Notes: generated from the letters alone by a model not told the origin. DNA of 64,000 nt from CBDCGJ01 sp965238305 (GCA_965238305.1 CBDEHK010000001.1:1178001-1242000), one strand, 5' to 3'; shown: positions 16,079-25,112, counted from the stretch's first letter. Made by a program: numbers and translations.

Positions 16079-16645
16079 TTAATTGTCGGCGCGTTTGACG
16101 TAGCTGCCGTCTTCCGTGCTGATGATGATTTTGTCGCCGATATTGACGAAGGGTGGTACGTTCGTGCGTAAACCGTTGTCAACGACCGCGGGCTTATAGG
16201 ACGCGGCGGCGGTTTGTCCTTTCAAGGCTGGGTCGGTTTCCGAAACTTCGACAGTGATCTGTTCCGGCAACGATAGGCCCAAAACTTCACCCTCGTAGCT
16301 TTCGATCTGAACCGTCATGCCCTCTTGCAGGTAAGGCGCCTGATCTTCCAACATATTGTCGTTCAGTTCGATTTGTTCATAGGATTCTGCATCCATGAAA
16401 GTATAGCTATCGCCGTCACCGTAAAGATATTGATAGTTGCGCTGGTCAAGGCGAATTCGTTCGACATTTTCTGCCGCCCGAAAGCGTTCGTTCAGCTTGC
16501 TGCCGTCCCGCAGATTGCGCAATTCAACCTGCAAATAGGCGCCACCCTTGCCAGGTTGCGTATGCGCGGTTTTCACCGCCCGCCAAAGACCGCCTTTATG
16601 TTCGATGACATTGCCATGGCGGATTGCGTTTCCGTTGATTTTCAT
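16079..16645 (-). CDS. efp: Elongation factor P
   Basis: A 188-residue three-domain translation factor. The N-terminal KOW-like domain has the loop TQPGKGGAY; Lys33 there is the position modified in EF-P to help ribosomes through polyproline stretches. The OB domains follow, with LPEQITVEVSETDPALKG and the C-terminal signature PPFVNIGDKI. The proline-rich TolA encoded at 35.5 kb is a likely client. The gene opens the efp-suhB-MotA-like-OmpA-like run. Confidence 0.96.
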   Translation of the reverse strand: MKINGNAIRHGNVIEHKGGLWRAVKTAHTQPGKGGAYLQVELRNLRDGSKLNERFRAAENVERIRLDQRNYQYLYGDGDSYTFMDAESYEQIELNDNMLEDQAPYLQEGMTVQIESYEGEVLGLSLPEQITVEVSETDPALKGQTAAASYKPAVVDNGLRTNVPPFVNIGDKIIISTEDGSYVKRADN

Positions 16646-16859
16646 CGGAAATACCTTTGTCTAAGATTTTCAAACAGCACCGCGCAGCCAATTCCAGGCG
16701 ACGCGCGGCGGAACCTATCAATTCGCCTCTCAAGACGCAACTCGAAAGAACGCGCAGAATGGATTGGCAAAAGAAATATTTTCCGCTTTGCGCCATTTCG
16801 ATTTAGTCTGCAAGCGGAAGTTCTAAAACCCAATCATGACAAAATTGAGGAGAGTTATC

Positions 16860-17207
16860 ATGTCGATTACCCGTCACCATATCGGCCCCCGGATGAGCCA
16901 GGCGGTCGAGCATAACGGCGTTATCTATTTGGCCGGCCAAGTTGCGGAAGATCACTCGGCCGACATCAAGGATCAAACTAAATCTTGCCTCAGCAAAATC
17001 GATGCTTTGCTGGCGGAATGCGGCAGTGATAAATCGAAACTGCTCTGGGCCCAGATCTGGGTCACCGATATGCGCTATTTCCAGGATATGAACGAGGTTT
17101 GGGATAATTGGGTCGATACCGAAAATCCGCCGGTGCGCGCCGGCCTCTGCAGCGATCTCGCCGATCCGCGCTTCCTTGTCGAAATCATGGTCATGGCGGC
17201 AAAATAA
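16860..17207 (+). CDS. RidA family protein
   Basis: A 115-residue protein of the RidA/YjgF family. It has GVIYLAGQVAEDHSADIKDQT, then KIDALLAECGSDKSKLLWAQIWVTD, and VRAGLCSDLADPRFLVEIMVMA. The catalytic Arg of enamine deaminases is expected in the C-terminal segment; here R in PPVRAGLCS fits. The likely reaction is removal of reactive imines or enamines. The start at 16860 is preferred because GAGGAGAG lies 5 bases before it; an ATG 24 bp upstream lacks such a site. Confidence 0.85.
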   Translation: MSITRHHIGPRMSQAVEHNGVIYLAGQVAEDHSADIKDQTKSCLSKIDALLAECGSDKSKLLWAQIWVTDMRYFQDMNEVWDNWVDTENPPVRAGLCSDLADPRFLVEIMVMAAK

Positions 17208-17226
17208 CGCAACAAACGCCACCCCC

Positions 17227-17290
17227 TACTTACTCCGACCCGATAATCCTAACTGGTAACGTTTTTAGGAATATCGGGTCGGAGTAAGTA
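17227..17290. repeat. Long REP-like hairpin, TACTTACTCCGACCCGATA family
   Basis: A perfect 19-bp inverted repeat (17227-17245 and 17272-17290) has a 26-base loop in which TCCTAA and TTAGGA pair again. It lies between the convergent RidA and thiE genes. The arm TACTTACTCCGACCC resembles REP sequences with a TACTC(T/C)GACCC core, seen in other proteobacteria as far as I recall. It may also act as a bidirectional terminator. Confidence 0.7.
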
Positions 17291-17323
17291 CAATGCGTGG
17301 TAAGTGCAATGATACAATAATTG

Positions 17324-17971
17324 CTATGGCAGGTGGGCGGCGATGGTTTTGTTGAAATCGCCGACAGCATTTGCCGGACCGGCGGAATAATTCCAGATGC
17401 CACTGACGACCGCGAGGAAATCGGCGCCGGCTTCCACCAGGACAGGGCAGTTTTCAACGGTAATTCCACCGATGGCGACGCAGGGGATTTCAAAAACCTC
17501 CTGCCACCAGGCCAACAGATCTGGTTCCGCCTTCGATTTTGGCTCTTTTGTCGTGGTTTGGAAGAACGCCCCGAAAGCGACATAGTCGGCGCCTTTTTCA
17601 CCTGCCTGCATGGCGAGATGGCGAGAATCGTGACTGGTCACGCCAACGATGCGGTCGGCCCCCAATAACCGGCGTGCTTCATCATAGGGCGTGTCTTCTT
17701 GCCCGACATGGCAGCCGTCGGCGCCCATTTCCAACGCCAGATCGGGGCGGTCGTTGACCAGGAAGGCGACCCCATGCGCCTCCGTAATCGGTTGCAACGC
17801 TTCGCAGGCGCGGCGGATGTCGTCATCTTCGCAATCTTTCAGGCGCAGCTGCAGGCAGGCGACGTCGCCACCATCCAAAGCTTGGCGAAGTTGCTCGCCA
17901 AAGGTGTCGATCTCAATGGCAGGTGGGGTGACCAGGTAAAGACGGCAGCGGCGTTCGGTTTCTTCGTTCAA
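17324..17971 (-). CDS. thiE: Thiamine phosphate synthase
   Basis: A 215-residue TIM-barrel enzyme that joins HMP-pyrophosphate and thiazole phosphate to make thiamine phosphate. Seen: LQLRLKD, FLVNDRPDLALEMGADGCHVGQED, GVTSHD, ADYVAFGAFFQTTTK and VAIGGIT, the barrel loops that bind pyrophosphate and thiazole phosphate. The start is taken as TTG at 17971, with AAGGAA 8 bases upstream; the longer frame has no thiE-like sequence. It lies at the end of the tkt-gap-pgk run; thiD is at 44.5 kb. Confidence 0.9.
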   Translation of the reverse strand: MNEETERRCRLYLVTPPAIEIDTFGEQLRQALDGGDVACLQLRLKDCEDDDIRRACEALQPITEAHGVAFLVNDRPDLALEMGADGCHVGQEDTPYDEARRLLGADRIVGVTSHDSRHLAMQAGEKGADYVAFGAFFQTTTKEPKSKAEPDLLAWWQEVFEIPCVAIGGITVENCPVLVEAGADFLAVVSGIWNYSAGPANAVGDFNKTIAAHLP

Positions 17972-17990
17972 CGGGAAAATTCCTTTAATC

Positions 17991-18365
17991 TTAGGGGGCA
18001 GAGGGTTCAATAACGCAAGGCAAGGTTTGCCACAACCGGACATCTGCCTGTTCAGCGATTGACCGAAGGCTGTTGGCGGCGTTTGCGTGGCCGGCAAAAA
18101 AAACGTCCCGGGCACCCAAGCGAATGGCTTCTACCGCGATTGCGGCATCGTCGCCGCAATCGATCAGTAATTCTATCTCACGCCCGGGGCTACCACGGCG
18201 AAGTTCACGTAGGATTTCCAAATAGAAGGTAGGTCCGGCATATATTACGCCGCCAGGGGGCATCACAAACAATACCGAGCCGCCGCATCTTGCAAGCGCC
18301 TCGCTCGCTTGTTGCCGCCCGTGTAGGGCCCAAATCGCGTCAAACCTGTCAGCAGCCGGGGTCAT
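17991..18365 (-). CDS. Hypothetical protein between pgk and thiE, 124 aa
   Basis: A soluble 124-residue protein with alternating strand and helix pattern. Recognisable segments are GGSVLFVMPPGGVIYAGPTFY, split by me as GGSVLFVM and YAGPTFYLEILREL, and IELLIDCGDDAAIAVEAI; none gives a family. Its ATG follows the pgk stop codon with no gap, so it is translated from the same message, and thiE follows 19 bp later. In related genomes a fructose-bisphosphate aldolase gene often sits here; this protein is too short and lacks aldolase motifs. Confidence 0.6.
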   Translation of the reverse strand: MTPAADRFDAIWALHGRQQASEALARCGGSVLFVMPPGGVIYAGPTFYLEILRELRRGSPGREIELLIDCGDDAAIAVEAIRLGARDVFFAGHANAANSLRSIAEQADVRLWQTLPCVIEPSAP

Positions 18366-19565
18366 TCAGCCAGCTTGTAAAGCAACAACGCCCGGCAGGT
18401 CTTTGCCTTCCAACCACTCCAGGAAAGCCCCGCCGGCGGTGGAGATATAGTTGAAGTCATCCGCCGCACTCGCATGTCGAAGTGCGGCGACGGTATCGCC
18501 GCCACCGGCCACCGTCACCAAAGCACCAGTTTTGCTGAGTGCCGCCGCAGCCTGCGCAACCGCGTTGGTGCCGGCATCAAAAGGCGTAATTTCGAAGGCA
18601 CCTAAGGGGCCATTCCAAACCAGGGTTTTGATATCTTTCAATCGTTCGCTCAATTGTCGCCGGCTCCGTGGGCCGATATCCAGGATCATCATGTTTTCCG
18701 GCACGTTGCGAACATCGATAGCAGCACTGTCTGCATGGGCGGAAAATTCTTTTGCCACCACGACATCCACCGGCAACAGGATTTCGCAATTCTGCGCTGC
18801 TGCTTTAGCCATGATTTGTTGCGCCGTATCGGCCAGGTCATTTTCGCAAAGCGAGGTGCCGACTTCCAGACCTTGGGCATAGAGGAAAGTATTCGCCATG
18901 CCGCCACCGATGATCAAGGCATCGACCTTGTCGATTAGGTGGCTCAAGACCTCAAGCTTACTGGATACCTTAGCGCCGCCGACCAAGGCGGCGAGGGGGC
19001 GAGTTGGCGTCGATAGGGCCTGTTGCAGCGCCACTAGTTCCGCCGCCATATTACGACCCGCGGCGGCAGGTAAAAGATGCGCCAATGCTTCGGTGGAAGC
19101 GTGTGCGCGATGGGCGCAGGAAAAGGCGTCATTGACATAAAAATCGCCATTGGCAGCCAAAGCCCTGGCGAAATCCGGGTCATTGGCTTCTTCACCACTA
19201 TGGAAGCGGACGTTTTCCAGCAGTGCGATCTCGCCATTTTGTAAGCCGTTGACGCAAACTGCGGCAGCCTCACCGATACAATCGTCGGCGAAAGCGATAT
19301 TCTGTCCACCCATGGTGGTGGCGAGTGCGGTGGCCACCGGCTGCAATGACAATTCTGGAACGCGTTTTCCTTTGGGACGACCAAAATGGGACAGCAGGAC
19401 CACACGGGCACCGGCGGCGACCAAATCTTTGACCGTCGGTAGCGCCCGGTCGATGCGGGTGCTGTCACTGACTTGGCCATCCTGCATGGGGACATTCAGG
19501 TCCAGTCGCACCAGCACCCGTTTTCCGCCTACATCCAGCGCGTCGAGACTTCGAAAGGCCGCCAT
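18366..19565 (-). CDS. pgk: Phosphoglycerate kinase
   Basis: A 399-residue glycolytic and Calvin-type enzyme making ATP from 1,3-bisphosphoglycerate. The family signature RVLVRLDLNVPMQDG is at the N terminus. Next come LLSHFGRPKG, NDAFSCAHRAHAS and the nucleotide site WNGPLGAFE and TVAGGGDTVAAL with the C-terminal TAGGAFLEWLEGK. The ATG at 19565 gives the standard length; a 21-codon extension is not family-like. It is 5 bp after gap. Confidence 0.97.
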   Translation of the reverse strand: MAAFRSLDALDVGGKRVLVRLDLNVPMQDGQVSDSTRIDRALPTVKDLVAAGARVVLLSHFGRPKGKRVPELSLQPVATALATTMGGQNIAFADDCIGEAAAVCVNGLQNGEIALLENVRFHSGEEANDPDFARALAANGDFYVNDAFSCAHRAHASTEALAHLLPAAAGRNMAAELVALQQALSTPTRPLAALVGGAKVSSKLEVLSHLIDKVDALIIGGGMANTFLYAQGLEVGTSLCENDLADTAQQIMAKAAAQNCEILLPVDVVVAKEFSAHADSAAIDVRNVPENMMILDIGPRSRRQLSERLKDIKTLVWNGPLGAFEITPFDAGTNAVAQAAAALSKTGALVTVAGGGDTVAALRHASAADDFNYISTAGGAFLEWLEGKDLPGVVALQAG

Positions 19566-19570
19566 ATAGT

Positions 19571-20578
19571 TTAGCCTAGCTTCGCCATCGCCACTGCGGT
19601 ATCGGACATCCGGTTGGAGAAACCCCATTCATTGTCATACCACGCCATGACACGGACGAAGCGGCCATCGATCACCTTTGTTTCGTTCAGATCAAAGGTC
19701 GAGCTGGCCGGATTGTGATTAAAGTCGATCGACACCAAAGGCTCTTCATTGGTCACCAATACACCCTTGAGCGGTCCGTTGGCGGCTTTGATGATGGCCT
19801 TGTTGACATCTTCGGCGGTGGTTTTCTTTTTCGAGCGGAAGGTCAAATCAATCATCGAGACATTCGGCGTCGGCACGCGGACGGAAGTGCCGTCCAATTT
19901 ACCTGCTAATTCCGGCAATACCAAGCCGACGGCCCGGGCTGCCCCGGTTGACGTCGGGATCATCGACATTGTGGCGCTGCGGGCGCGATATAAATCGCTA
20001 TGCAAAGTATCCAGAACTGGCTGATCCCCAGTATAGGCATGGATTGTGGTCATGAAACCATGATCGATACCGACGGCTTTGTTCAGCACAAAAGCAACCG
20101 GAGCCAGACAGTTGGTGGTACAGGAGGCATTCGAGACGACTTTATGCGATTTCCTTAATTTTTTGTGATTGACGCCATAAACAACGGTCAGATCGGCCCC
20201 CGCACCTGGTGCTGAGATCAGCACCCGTTTGGCACCGGCGTCCAAATGGGCCGCGGCTTTTTCTCTCGCCGTGAAAATACCGGTGCATTCAAGCGCGATA
20301 TCGACGCCCAACTTGCCCCAGGGAAGATCGGCGGGATTGCGTTCCGCGCTAATTTTGATGACGCCATTGCCGAGATCGATGCCGGTCTTGGTCGTTTTCA
20401 CTTTGCCCGGAAACGCCCCATGTACGGAATCGTGCCGTAACAAATGCGCATTGGTTTCAACCGGACCCAGATCATTGATCCCCACGACTTCGATATCTTT
20501 ACGACCGGATTCGTAGATCGCCCGCAAAACGTTCCGTCCGATGCGCCCGAAACCATTGATTGCCACACGTACTGCCAT
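19571..20578 (-). CDS. gap: Glyceraldehyde-3-phosphate dehydrogenase, type I
   Basis: A 335-residue enzyme converting glyceraldehyde-3-phosphate to 1,3-bisphosphoglycerate. The Rossmann motif INGFGRIGRNVLRA is at the N terminus and the catalytic Cys lies in SNASCTTNCLAP. The coenzyme loop has INDLGPVETNAHLLRHDS, and WYDNEWGFSNRM is near the C terminus. It is transcribed with tkt upstream (42 bp) and pgk downstream (5 bp). Confidence 0.97.
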   Translation of the reverse strand: MAVRVAINGFGRIGRNVLRAIYESGRKDIEVVGINDLGPVETNAHLLRHDSVHGAFPGKVKTTKTGIDLGNGVIKISAERNPADLPWGKLGVDIALECTGIFTAREKAAAHLDAGAKRVLISAPGAGADLTVVYGVNHKKLRKSHKVVSNASCTTNCLAPVAFVLNKAVGIDHGFMTTIHAYTGDQPVLDTLHSDLYRARSATMSMIPTSTGAARAVGLVLPELAGKLDGTSVRVPTPNVSMIDLTFRSKKKTTAEDVNKAIIKAANGPLKGVLVTNEEPLVSIDFNHNPASSTFDLNETKVIDGRFVRVMAWYDNEWGFSNRMSDTAVAMAKLG

Positions 20579-20620
20579 CTTTATCTCCTATTCAATTGCG
20601 CCGGTGCATTTACATGGCGC

Positions 20621-22618
20621 TTAGCTGAGTTTCTTTTTCACCGTCTCGACCACCGCTTCCGCCGTGATCCCGAAGTGGCTGAATAAATCTTTCGCCGGCG
20701 CTGAGGCGCCGAAGCCGGTCATGCCGACAAAACCGCCATTGTTGCCGATGTAGCGCTCCCAACCCATGCCAATCGCCGCTTCGATGGCGACCCGCACGGT
20801 ATCCGCACGCAGGACCTCTTGTTTGTAGGTTTCATCCTGAATTTCAAACAATTCCCAACACGGCATTGAGACCACCCGGGTCGGGATTCCTGCGCTTTGC
20901 AGCATATTTCGGGCCTGCACGGCGATGCCGATTTCCGAGCCGCTGGCCAGCAAGGTGGCTTGCGGATCGCCTTCCGCCGCAATTAATTCATAAGCGCCGC
21001 GGGCAACCAGGTTCTGTTCGCTTGTTTCCAACCGCACCGCTGGCACCGCTTGCCGGGTCAAGGTCATGATCGACGGGTTATTTTCGGCCTCCAGAGCGCA
21101 TTGCCAAGCTTCCGCCACTTCCACCGCATCTGCTGGCCGGAACACCAGCAAATTGGGGATCGCGCGCAGGCTGGCCAGATGTTCGACCGGTTGATGGGTC
21201 GGGCCATCTTCGCCCAGGCCAATGCTGTCATGGGTCATGACGTAAACAACCCGCTGGCCCATTAGGGCGGACAGCCGGATCGAAGGCCGGCAATAATCGG
21301 CAAATACTAGGAAAGCACCGGAATAGGGAATGACCCCGCCATGTAGGGCGATGCCGTTCATCGCGGCCGCCATACCGTGTTCGCGGACGCCATAATACAT
21401 ATAGCGACCGGAGAAATCGTCTGGCGTGATCGGCGCCTGATCCGCTGTCTTGGTATTGTTGGAACCGGTCAAGTCGGCCGACCCACCCAATAAGTTCGGC
21501 ACGTTGGCGTCGATGACTTTCAGGGTCTCACCGGAAGATTGCCGGGTCGCCAAATTTGGTTTTGCTTCGACTAGTTCTTCGATATGGGCTTGCATGACAG
21601 CGGCAAAATCGCTTGGCAAATTGCCGGCGAAGGCGTCGTGCATAAGTTGGCTTTCCGCTTCCTCAGCTGCCCCAATCCGCGCATTCCAGGCCGTCGATTG
21701 TTCTTCGCCGCGGGCCCCCGCCGCCCGCCAGGCGGCTAGAATATCTTCGGGAACTTCAAACGGCGCATGGGACCAGTTCAGATTTTCCCGCGCCCCGGCA
21801 ATTTCTTCCTCGCCCAAAGGGGCGCCGTGGGCACCGGCCGTACCAACTTTTGTTGGCGCGCCGTGACCGATTTCGGTTCGACACGCGATCATCGAAGGTT
21901 GTGCCGTCGTTTGCGCGGCGGCGATCGCTTGGGCGATGGCGTCCGGGTCATGGCCATCGATGCTGGCGACGTCCCAGCCGCTGGCCTTGAAGCGGGCCAC
22001 TTGATCGTCGCTGACCGACAAACTTGTCGGGCCATCGATGGTAATCTGATTGTCGTCAAAAAGGACGATAAGCTTGCCAAGTTGAAGATGCCCAGCCAGC
22101 GAAATCGCTTCATGGCTTAGACCTTCCATCAGGCAACCGTCGCCTGCCAGGGCATAGGTATAGTGATCGACGAAATCGGCGCCAAATTTGCTGGCCAGGA
22201 TCCGTTCGGCTAGGGCCATGCCGACCGCGTTGGCAATCCCTTGGCCCAACGGCCCGGTGGTGGTTTCAATGCCCGGCATCTCGCCATGTTCCGGATGGCC
22301 GGCGGTTTTGCTGCCGAGCTGACGGAAATTGCGCAGTTGGTCAATGGTCGCCTCTTCATATCCGGTGAGATAGAGCAGGGAATAAAGCAGCATCGAGCCA
22401 TGACCCGCCGACAACACAAAGCGGTCGCGATCCGGCCAATTGGGTTCGGCGGGATTGAACTTCAAAAATTGCGTAAATAATACCGTGGCGACATCGGCCA
22501 TGCCCATGGGCATGCCGGGGTGACCGGATTTGGCTTTTTGCACGGCGTCCATCGCCAAAGCGCGAATGGCGTTGGCCATGGCTTGCTGGCTGACGGCAGA
22601 ATTATCGCTGGAACTCAT
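20621..22618 (-). CDS. tkt: Transketolase
   Basis: A 665-residue thiamine-diphosphate enzyme of the pentose phosphate pathway. It shows SGHPGMPMGMADVATVLF, the ThDP motif GDGCLMEG....A, LIVLFDDNQITIDG, the pyrimidine-domain YYGVREHGMAA, and a C-terminal domain with ASGSEIGIAV. The ATG at 22618 gives the usual length; 20 further codons upstream are basic and not conserved-looking. It heads the tkt-gap-pgk unit and diverges from the coiled-coil/zapA genes. Confidence 0.96.
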   Translation of the reverse strand: MSSSDNSAVSQQAMANAIRALAMDAVQKAKSGHPGMPMGMADVATVLFTQFLKFNPAEPNWPDRDRFVLSAGHGSMLLYSLLYLTGYEEATIDQLRNFRQLGSKTAGHPEHGEMPGIETTTGPLGQGIANAVGMALAERILASKFGADFVDHYTYALAGDGCLMEGLSHEAISLAGHLQLGKLIVLFDDNQITIDGPTSLSVSDDQVARFKASGWDVASIDGHDPDAIAQAIAAAQTTAQPSMIACRTEIGHGAPTKVGTAGAHGAPLGEEEIAGARENLNWSHAPFEVPEDILAAWRAAGARGEEQSTAWNARIGAAEEAESQLMHDAFAGNLPSDFAAVMQAHIEELVEAKPNLATRQSSGETLKVIDANVPNLLGGSADLTGSNNTKTADQAPITPDDFSGRYMYYGVREHGMAAAMNGIALHGGVIPYSGAFLVFADYCRPSIRLSALMGQRVVYVMTHDSIGLGEDGPTHQPVEHLASLRAIPNLLVFRPADAVEVAEAWQCALEAENNPSIMTLTRQAVPAVRLETSEQNLVARGAYELIAAEGDPQATLLASGSEIGIAVQARNMLQSAGIPTRVVSMPCWELFEIQDETYKQEVLRADTVRVAIEAAIGMGWERYIGNNGGFVGMTGFGASAPAKDLFSHFGITAEAVVETVKKKLS

Positions 22619-22869
22619 AAATAGGCCTATTTGCTGGCGTCTGATTCGACGGTGAGCGAACAGAAAGCGCGGATACAAAAAAGCTACTGGTACAATAAAC
22701 GACTGTTCGCGGGCGCAAAATGACGCCAGAGCGCCCTTACGTCAACCGGCTTATTACGACAATCTGACGGTTGACGACGATTAAGTCAGGCAATTATCAT
22801 TCAGATGGTTGTGTTATCACCTATATGGTTGGGTAACATCCATCAATTGGGCAAAGTTGAAATTTCACT

Positions 22870-23151
22870 ATGGCAAGTCTTGAAAACCTTAAGATGCAGT
22901 TGGCAAGCGCGGTTCAGCGCTTGGAAGCCGCAGTCGAACCCACCGGCGAGCAACCCTCCGCCGACAAACTGGCGCAACATCGTGACGCTTTAATCTCTGA
23001 TGTCGCAAAACTGAAAGGCGAGAACATTCGTCTGAAAGCAAAACTGACGGCCCTGGAAAAAGAGCATGTCACGTTGCAAAAAACGACGAATCGGGTGTCC
23101 GGGAAACTGGATGACGTGATCGGCGAAATTCAAACCGTGTTAGGAAGCTGA
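22870..23151 (+). CDS. Coiled-coil protein upstream of zapA (DUF4164-like)
   Basis: A 93-residue protein, mostly helical with heptad Leu/Val spacing (MQLASAVQRLEAAV; then LKGENIRLKAKLTALEKEH). It lies 1 bp before zapA. Small coiled-coil proteins of the DUF4164 kind sit at this place in many alphaproteobacteria, and a role in cell division with ZapA (ZapB-like) is plausible but unproven. Confidence 0.7.
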   Translation: MASLENLKMQLASAVQRLEAAVEPTGEQPSADKLAQHRDALISDVAKLKGENIRLKAKLTALEKEHVTLQKTTNRVSGKLDDVIGEIQTVLGS

Positions 23152-23152
23152 G

Positions 23153-23500
23153 ATGCCGCAAGTCGATGTCGTCATAAATGGCCGGGACTATCAAATTGCC
23201 TGCGGTGAGGGGGAAGAAGCCCATGTGCGAAGTTTGCTCGGCACGATCTCAAGCCATGTCGATCAGCTGGCCACCGATGTCGGCCAAGTCGGGCAATCGA
23301 AGCTGTTGCTGTTCGCCGCCCTGGTCCTGGCCGATGAATTGGACGAATTGAAAGAATATTTGGGCCAATTGACCGAGCGCATGAAGGCGCCACCAGCGTC
23401 GCCGGGCGAGACGGAAACCATCGACCCGGCGGAGTTGGCGGAAATCTCCGCCTTAATTTCTCGCATTGATGCGGTTGCCGAACGGGTCACGAAGGCCTAA
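23153..23500 (+). CDS. zapA: Cell division protein ZapA
   Basis: A 115-residue FtsZ-ring associated protein. The globular N-terminal part starts PQVDVVINGRDYQIACGEGEE, given here in parts as VDVVINGRDY and CGEGEEAHV. A long helix follows (LLLFAALVLADELDELKE), as in ZapA dimers. It is followed at once by the 6S RNA gene and the 5-FTHF cyclo-ligase gene, the standard proteobacterial order zapA-ssrS-fau. Confidence 0.88.
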   Translation: MPQVDVVINGRDYQIACGEGEEAHVRSLLGTISSHVDQLATDVGQVGQSKLLLFAALVLADELDELKEYLGQLTERMKAPPASPGETETIDPAELAEISALISRIDAVAERVTKA

Positions 23501-23507
23501 ATAAGGG

Positions 23508-23672
23508 CGGTGATGGGTTTCTGCGCAGTTGGTAGGCAATGACGTCCCTGGGCCAATGCACCCACTACGGGAGCTGTCTCTGTCGAAACCCTGGTTTCGT
23601 TACGCGGCGCCCACCTACGTAAGTAGGCTCAGTGGTACGCTATGACCTACGGCTTGGGCGGTCCCATCACAC
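23508..23672 (+). ncRNA. ssrS: 6S RNA
   Basis: A non-coding stretch of about 165 nt between zapA and the 5-FTHF cyclo-ligase gene, the conserved location of ssrS. The ends pair: GTGATGGG (23510-23517) with CCCATCAC (23663-23670). The interior contains large imperfect arms (CAGTTGGTAGGC, later GCCCACCTAC and GGCTTGGGCGG) around a central open region. 6S RNA mimics an open promoter and binds sigma-70 RNA polymerase in stationary phase. Ends are estimates. Confidence 0.78.
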
Positions 23673-23688
23673 TTCATCCAGATTTGAC

Positions 23689-24282
23689 ATGTCCATGAAA
23701 CTAGAGTTGCGCAACAAAGCAAAAAAACGTCGCCAGGCGCATGTTGACGACATTGGCGACGCCGGGGTGCGAGGGGCGGGCGAGGCGGCTTGCCAACATT
23801 TGTTCAAGCTAGCATTGCTGGACCAGCCCACCACCATCTCCGCCTATTGGCCGCTGCCCGGCGAATTCGATAGCCGGCCGCTGATGGCGGCGCTGCATGC
23901 CGCCGGTCATCAAATCGTCCTGCCGGTTGTTGTCGGCAGAGCCAAGCCGCTGATCTTTCGCTGCTGGCAGCCGGGCCTGAACATGAGCGCAGATCGCTTC
24001 GATGTTTTGGTGCCGCCGGACGACAGCCCGGTGTTGCGTCCGTCGGTGTTATTGGTGCCGCTGTTGGCATTCGATGCCCGCGGTTATCGCTTAGGCTATG
24101 GCGGCGGTTTTTATGACCGCACCTTGGCGGCCTTGTCGGCGCGCGGGGATATCACCGCCATCGGCCTGGCTTTCGCCATGCAAGAGGTGGACAAGGTGCC
24201 GATAGATGCCTATGACCAAGCCTTGCATTGGCTGGTTAGTGATCACGCGGCCAGAAAATTTCAGCGGGAAGCGGCATCTTGA
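23689..24282 (+). CDS. 5-formyltetrahydrofolate cyclo-ligase
   Basis: A 197-residue enzyme (YgfA/Fau, MTHFS) that converts 5-formyl-THF to 5,10-methenyl-THF with ATP. It begins with a basic LRNKAKKRRQ helix. It then has ISAYWPLPGEFDSRPL, FDVLVPP, and the signature VPLLAFDARGYRLGYGGGFYDRTL. Two nearby ATGs (23689, 23695) are both possible starts. Its stop overlaps the TTG start of the next gene. Confidence 0.92.
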   Translation: MSMKLELRNKAKKRRQAHVDDIGDAGVRGAGEAACQHLFKLALLDQPTTISAYWPLPGEFDSRPLMAALHAAGHQIVLPVVVGRAKPLIFRCWQPGLNMSADRFDVLVPPDDSPVLRPSVLLVPLLAFDARGYRLGYGGGFYDRTLAALSARGDITAIGLAFAMQEVDKVPIDAYDQALHWLVSDHAARKFQREAAS

Positions 24283-25094
24283 GAGTTCTATATTTAGGCG
24301 ACATTGTCGGGCGCGCCGGACGGGACGCGGCATGCGCTAAAATGCAAGCCTATCGCGATCAGTTAAATCTCGACCTGTTGGTGGTGAACGGTGAAAACGC
24401 CGCCAGCGGTTTTGGCATCACCGAAAAAATCTGCCAGCAGTTTTTTGACGCCGGCACCGATGTCATTGTCACCGGCAATCATGTCTGGGATCAAAAAGAA
24501 ATCATTCCGGTGTTCGATCGCGAAACCCGCCTGTTGCGGCCGTTGAATTTTCCCGCCGGCACCCCCGGCAGGGGCAGTTGCGTGGTCGAGCTGAGCCGCG
24601 GCCGCAAAGCCCTGATCCTGCAGGTCATGGGGCGGGTTTTCATGGACCCCTTGGGCGATCCCTTCGCCACCATCGACAAGGCCCTGGAAGGGCTGCGCCT
24701 GGGCCAGAATGTGGCCTTTATCATGGTCGATATTCATGGTGAGGCGACCAGTGAAAAAATGGCCTTCGGACATTATTTGGATGGCCGGGTCTCTGCCGTT
24801 TTTGGCACTCATACCCATGTACCGACGTCCGATCATCAAATCTTGCCCGGCGGCACCGCTTATCAAAGCGATGTCGGCATGTGCGGCGATTTCGACAGCG
24901 TCATCGGCATGGCAAAAGAGGAACCGATCCAGCGTTTCACCCGCAAAATGCCCGCCGGCCGCTTCACACCGGCTTTGGGTGAAGCCACCGTCTGCGGCGT
25001 CTATGTCGAAAGCGACGACAAAACCGGCCTGGCGACCAAGATCGAAGTGCTGCGCGATGGCGGCCGCTTGAGCCAGGAAATGCCGACTAGCTGA
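24279..25094 (+). CDS. YmdB-like metallophosphoesterase (TIGR00282 type)
   Basis: A 271-residue binuclear metal phosphodiesterase. The metal ligands appear in YLGDIVGRAGRDA, VVNGENAASGFGIT, VTGNHVWDQKE, VDIHGEATSEKMA and GTHTHVPTSDHQ. Bacillus YmdB is a cyclic-nucleotide phosphodiesterase; the substrate here is unknown. Translation starts at TTG overlapping the previous stop (TTGA). The last codons are partly duplicated 740 bp downstream (25799-25823). Confidence 0.9.
   Translation: MRVLYLGDIVGRAGRDAACAKMQAYRDQLNLDLLVVNGENAASGFGITEKICQQFFDAGTDVIVTGNHVWDQKEIIPVFDRETRLLRPLNFPAGTPGRGSCVVELSRGRKALILQVMGRVFMDPLGDPFATIDKALEGLRLGQNVAFIMVDIHGEATSEKMAFGHYLDGRVSAVFGTHTHVPTSDHQILPGGTAYQSDVGMCGDFDSVIGMAKEEPIQRFTRKMPAGRFTPALGEATVCGVYVESDDKTGLATKIEVLRDGGRLSQEMPTS
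25061..25085 (+). repeat. 25-bp direct repeat, first copy (inside the YmdB-like gene end)
   Basis: CGGCCGCTTGAGCCAGGAAA plus TGCCG near the 3' end of the metallophosphoesterase gene is repeated exactly at 25799-25823. In both places a GTGAG stretch follows about 30 bp or less downstream. Confidence 0.85.
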
Positions 25095-25112
25095 ATTCAA
25101 TAGGAACCAACA

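Noticed and set aside
17324..17971. TPP riboswitch near thiE or thiD
   Set aside because: No sequence resembling the conserved TPP aptamer core was found upstream; both genes sit inside operons with coupled starts.
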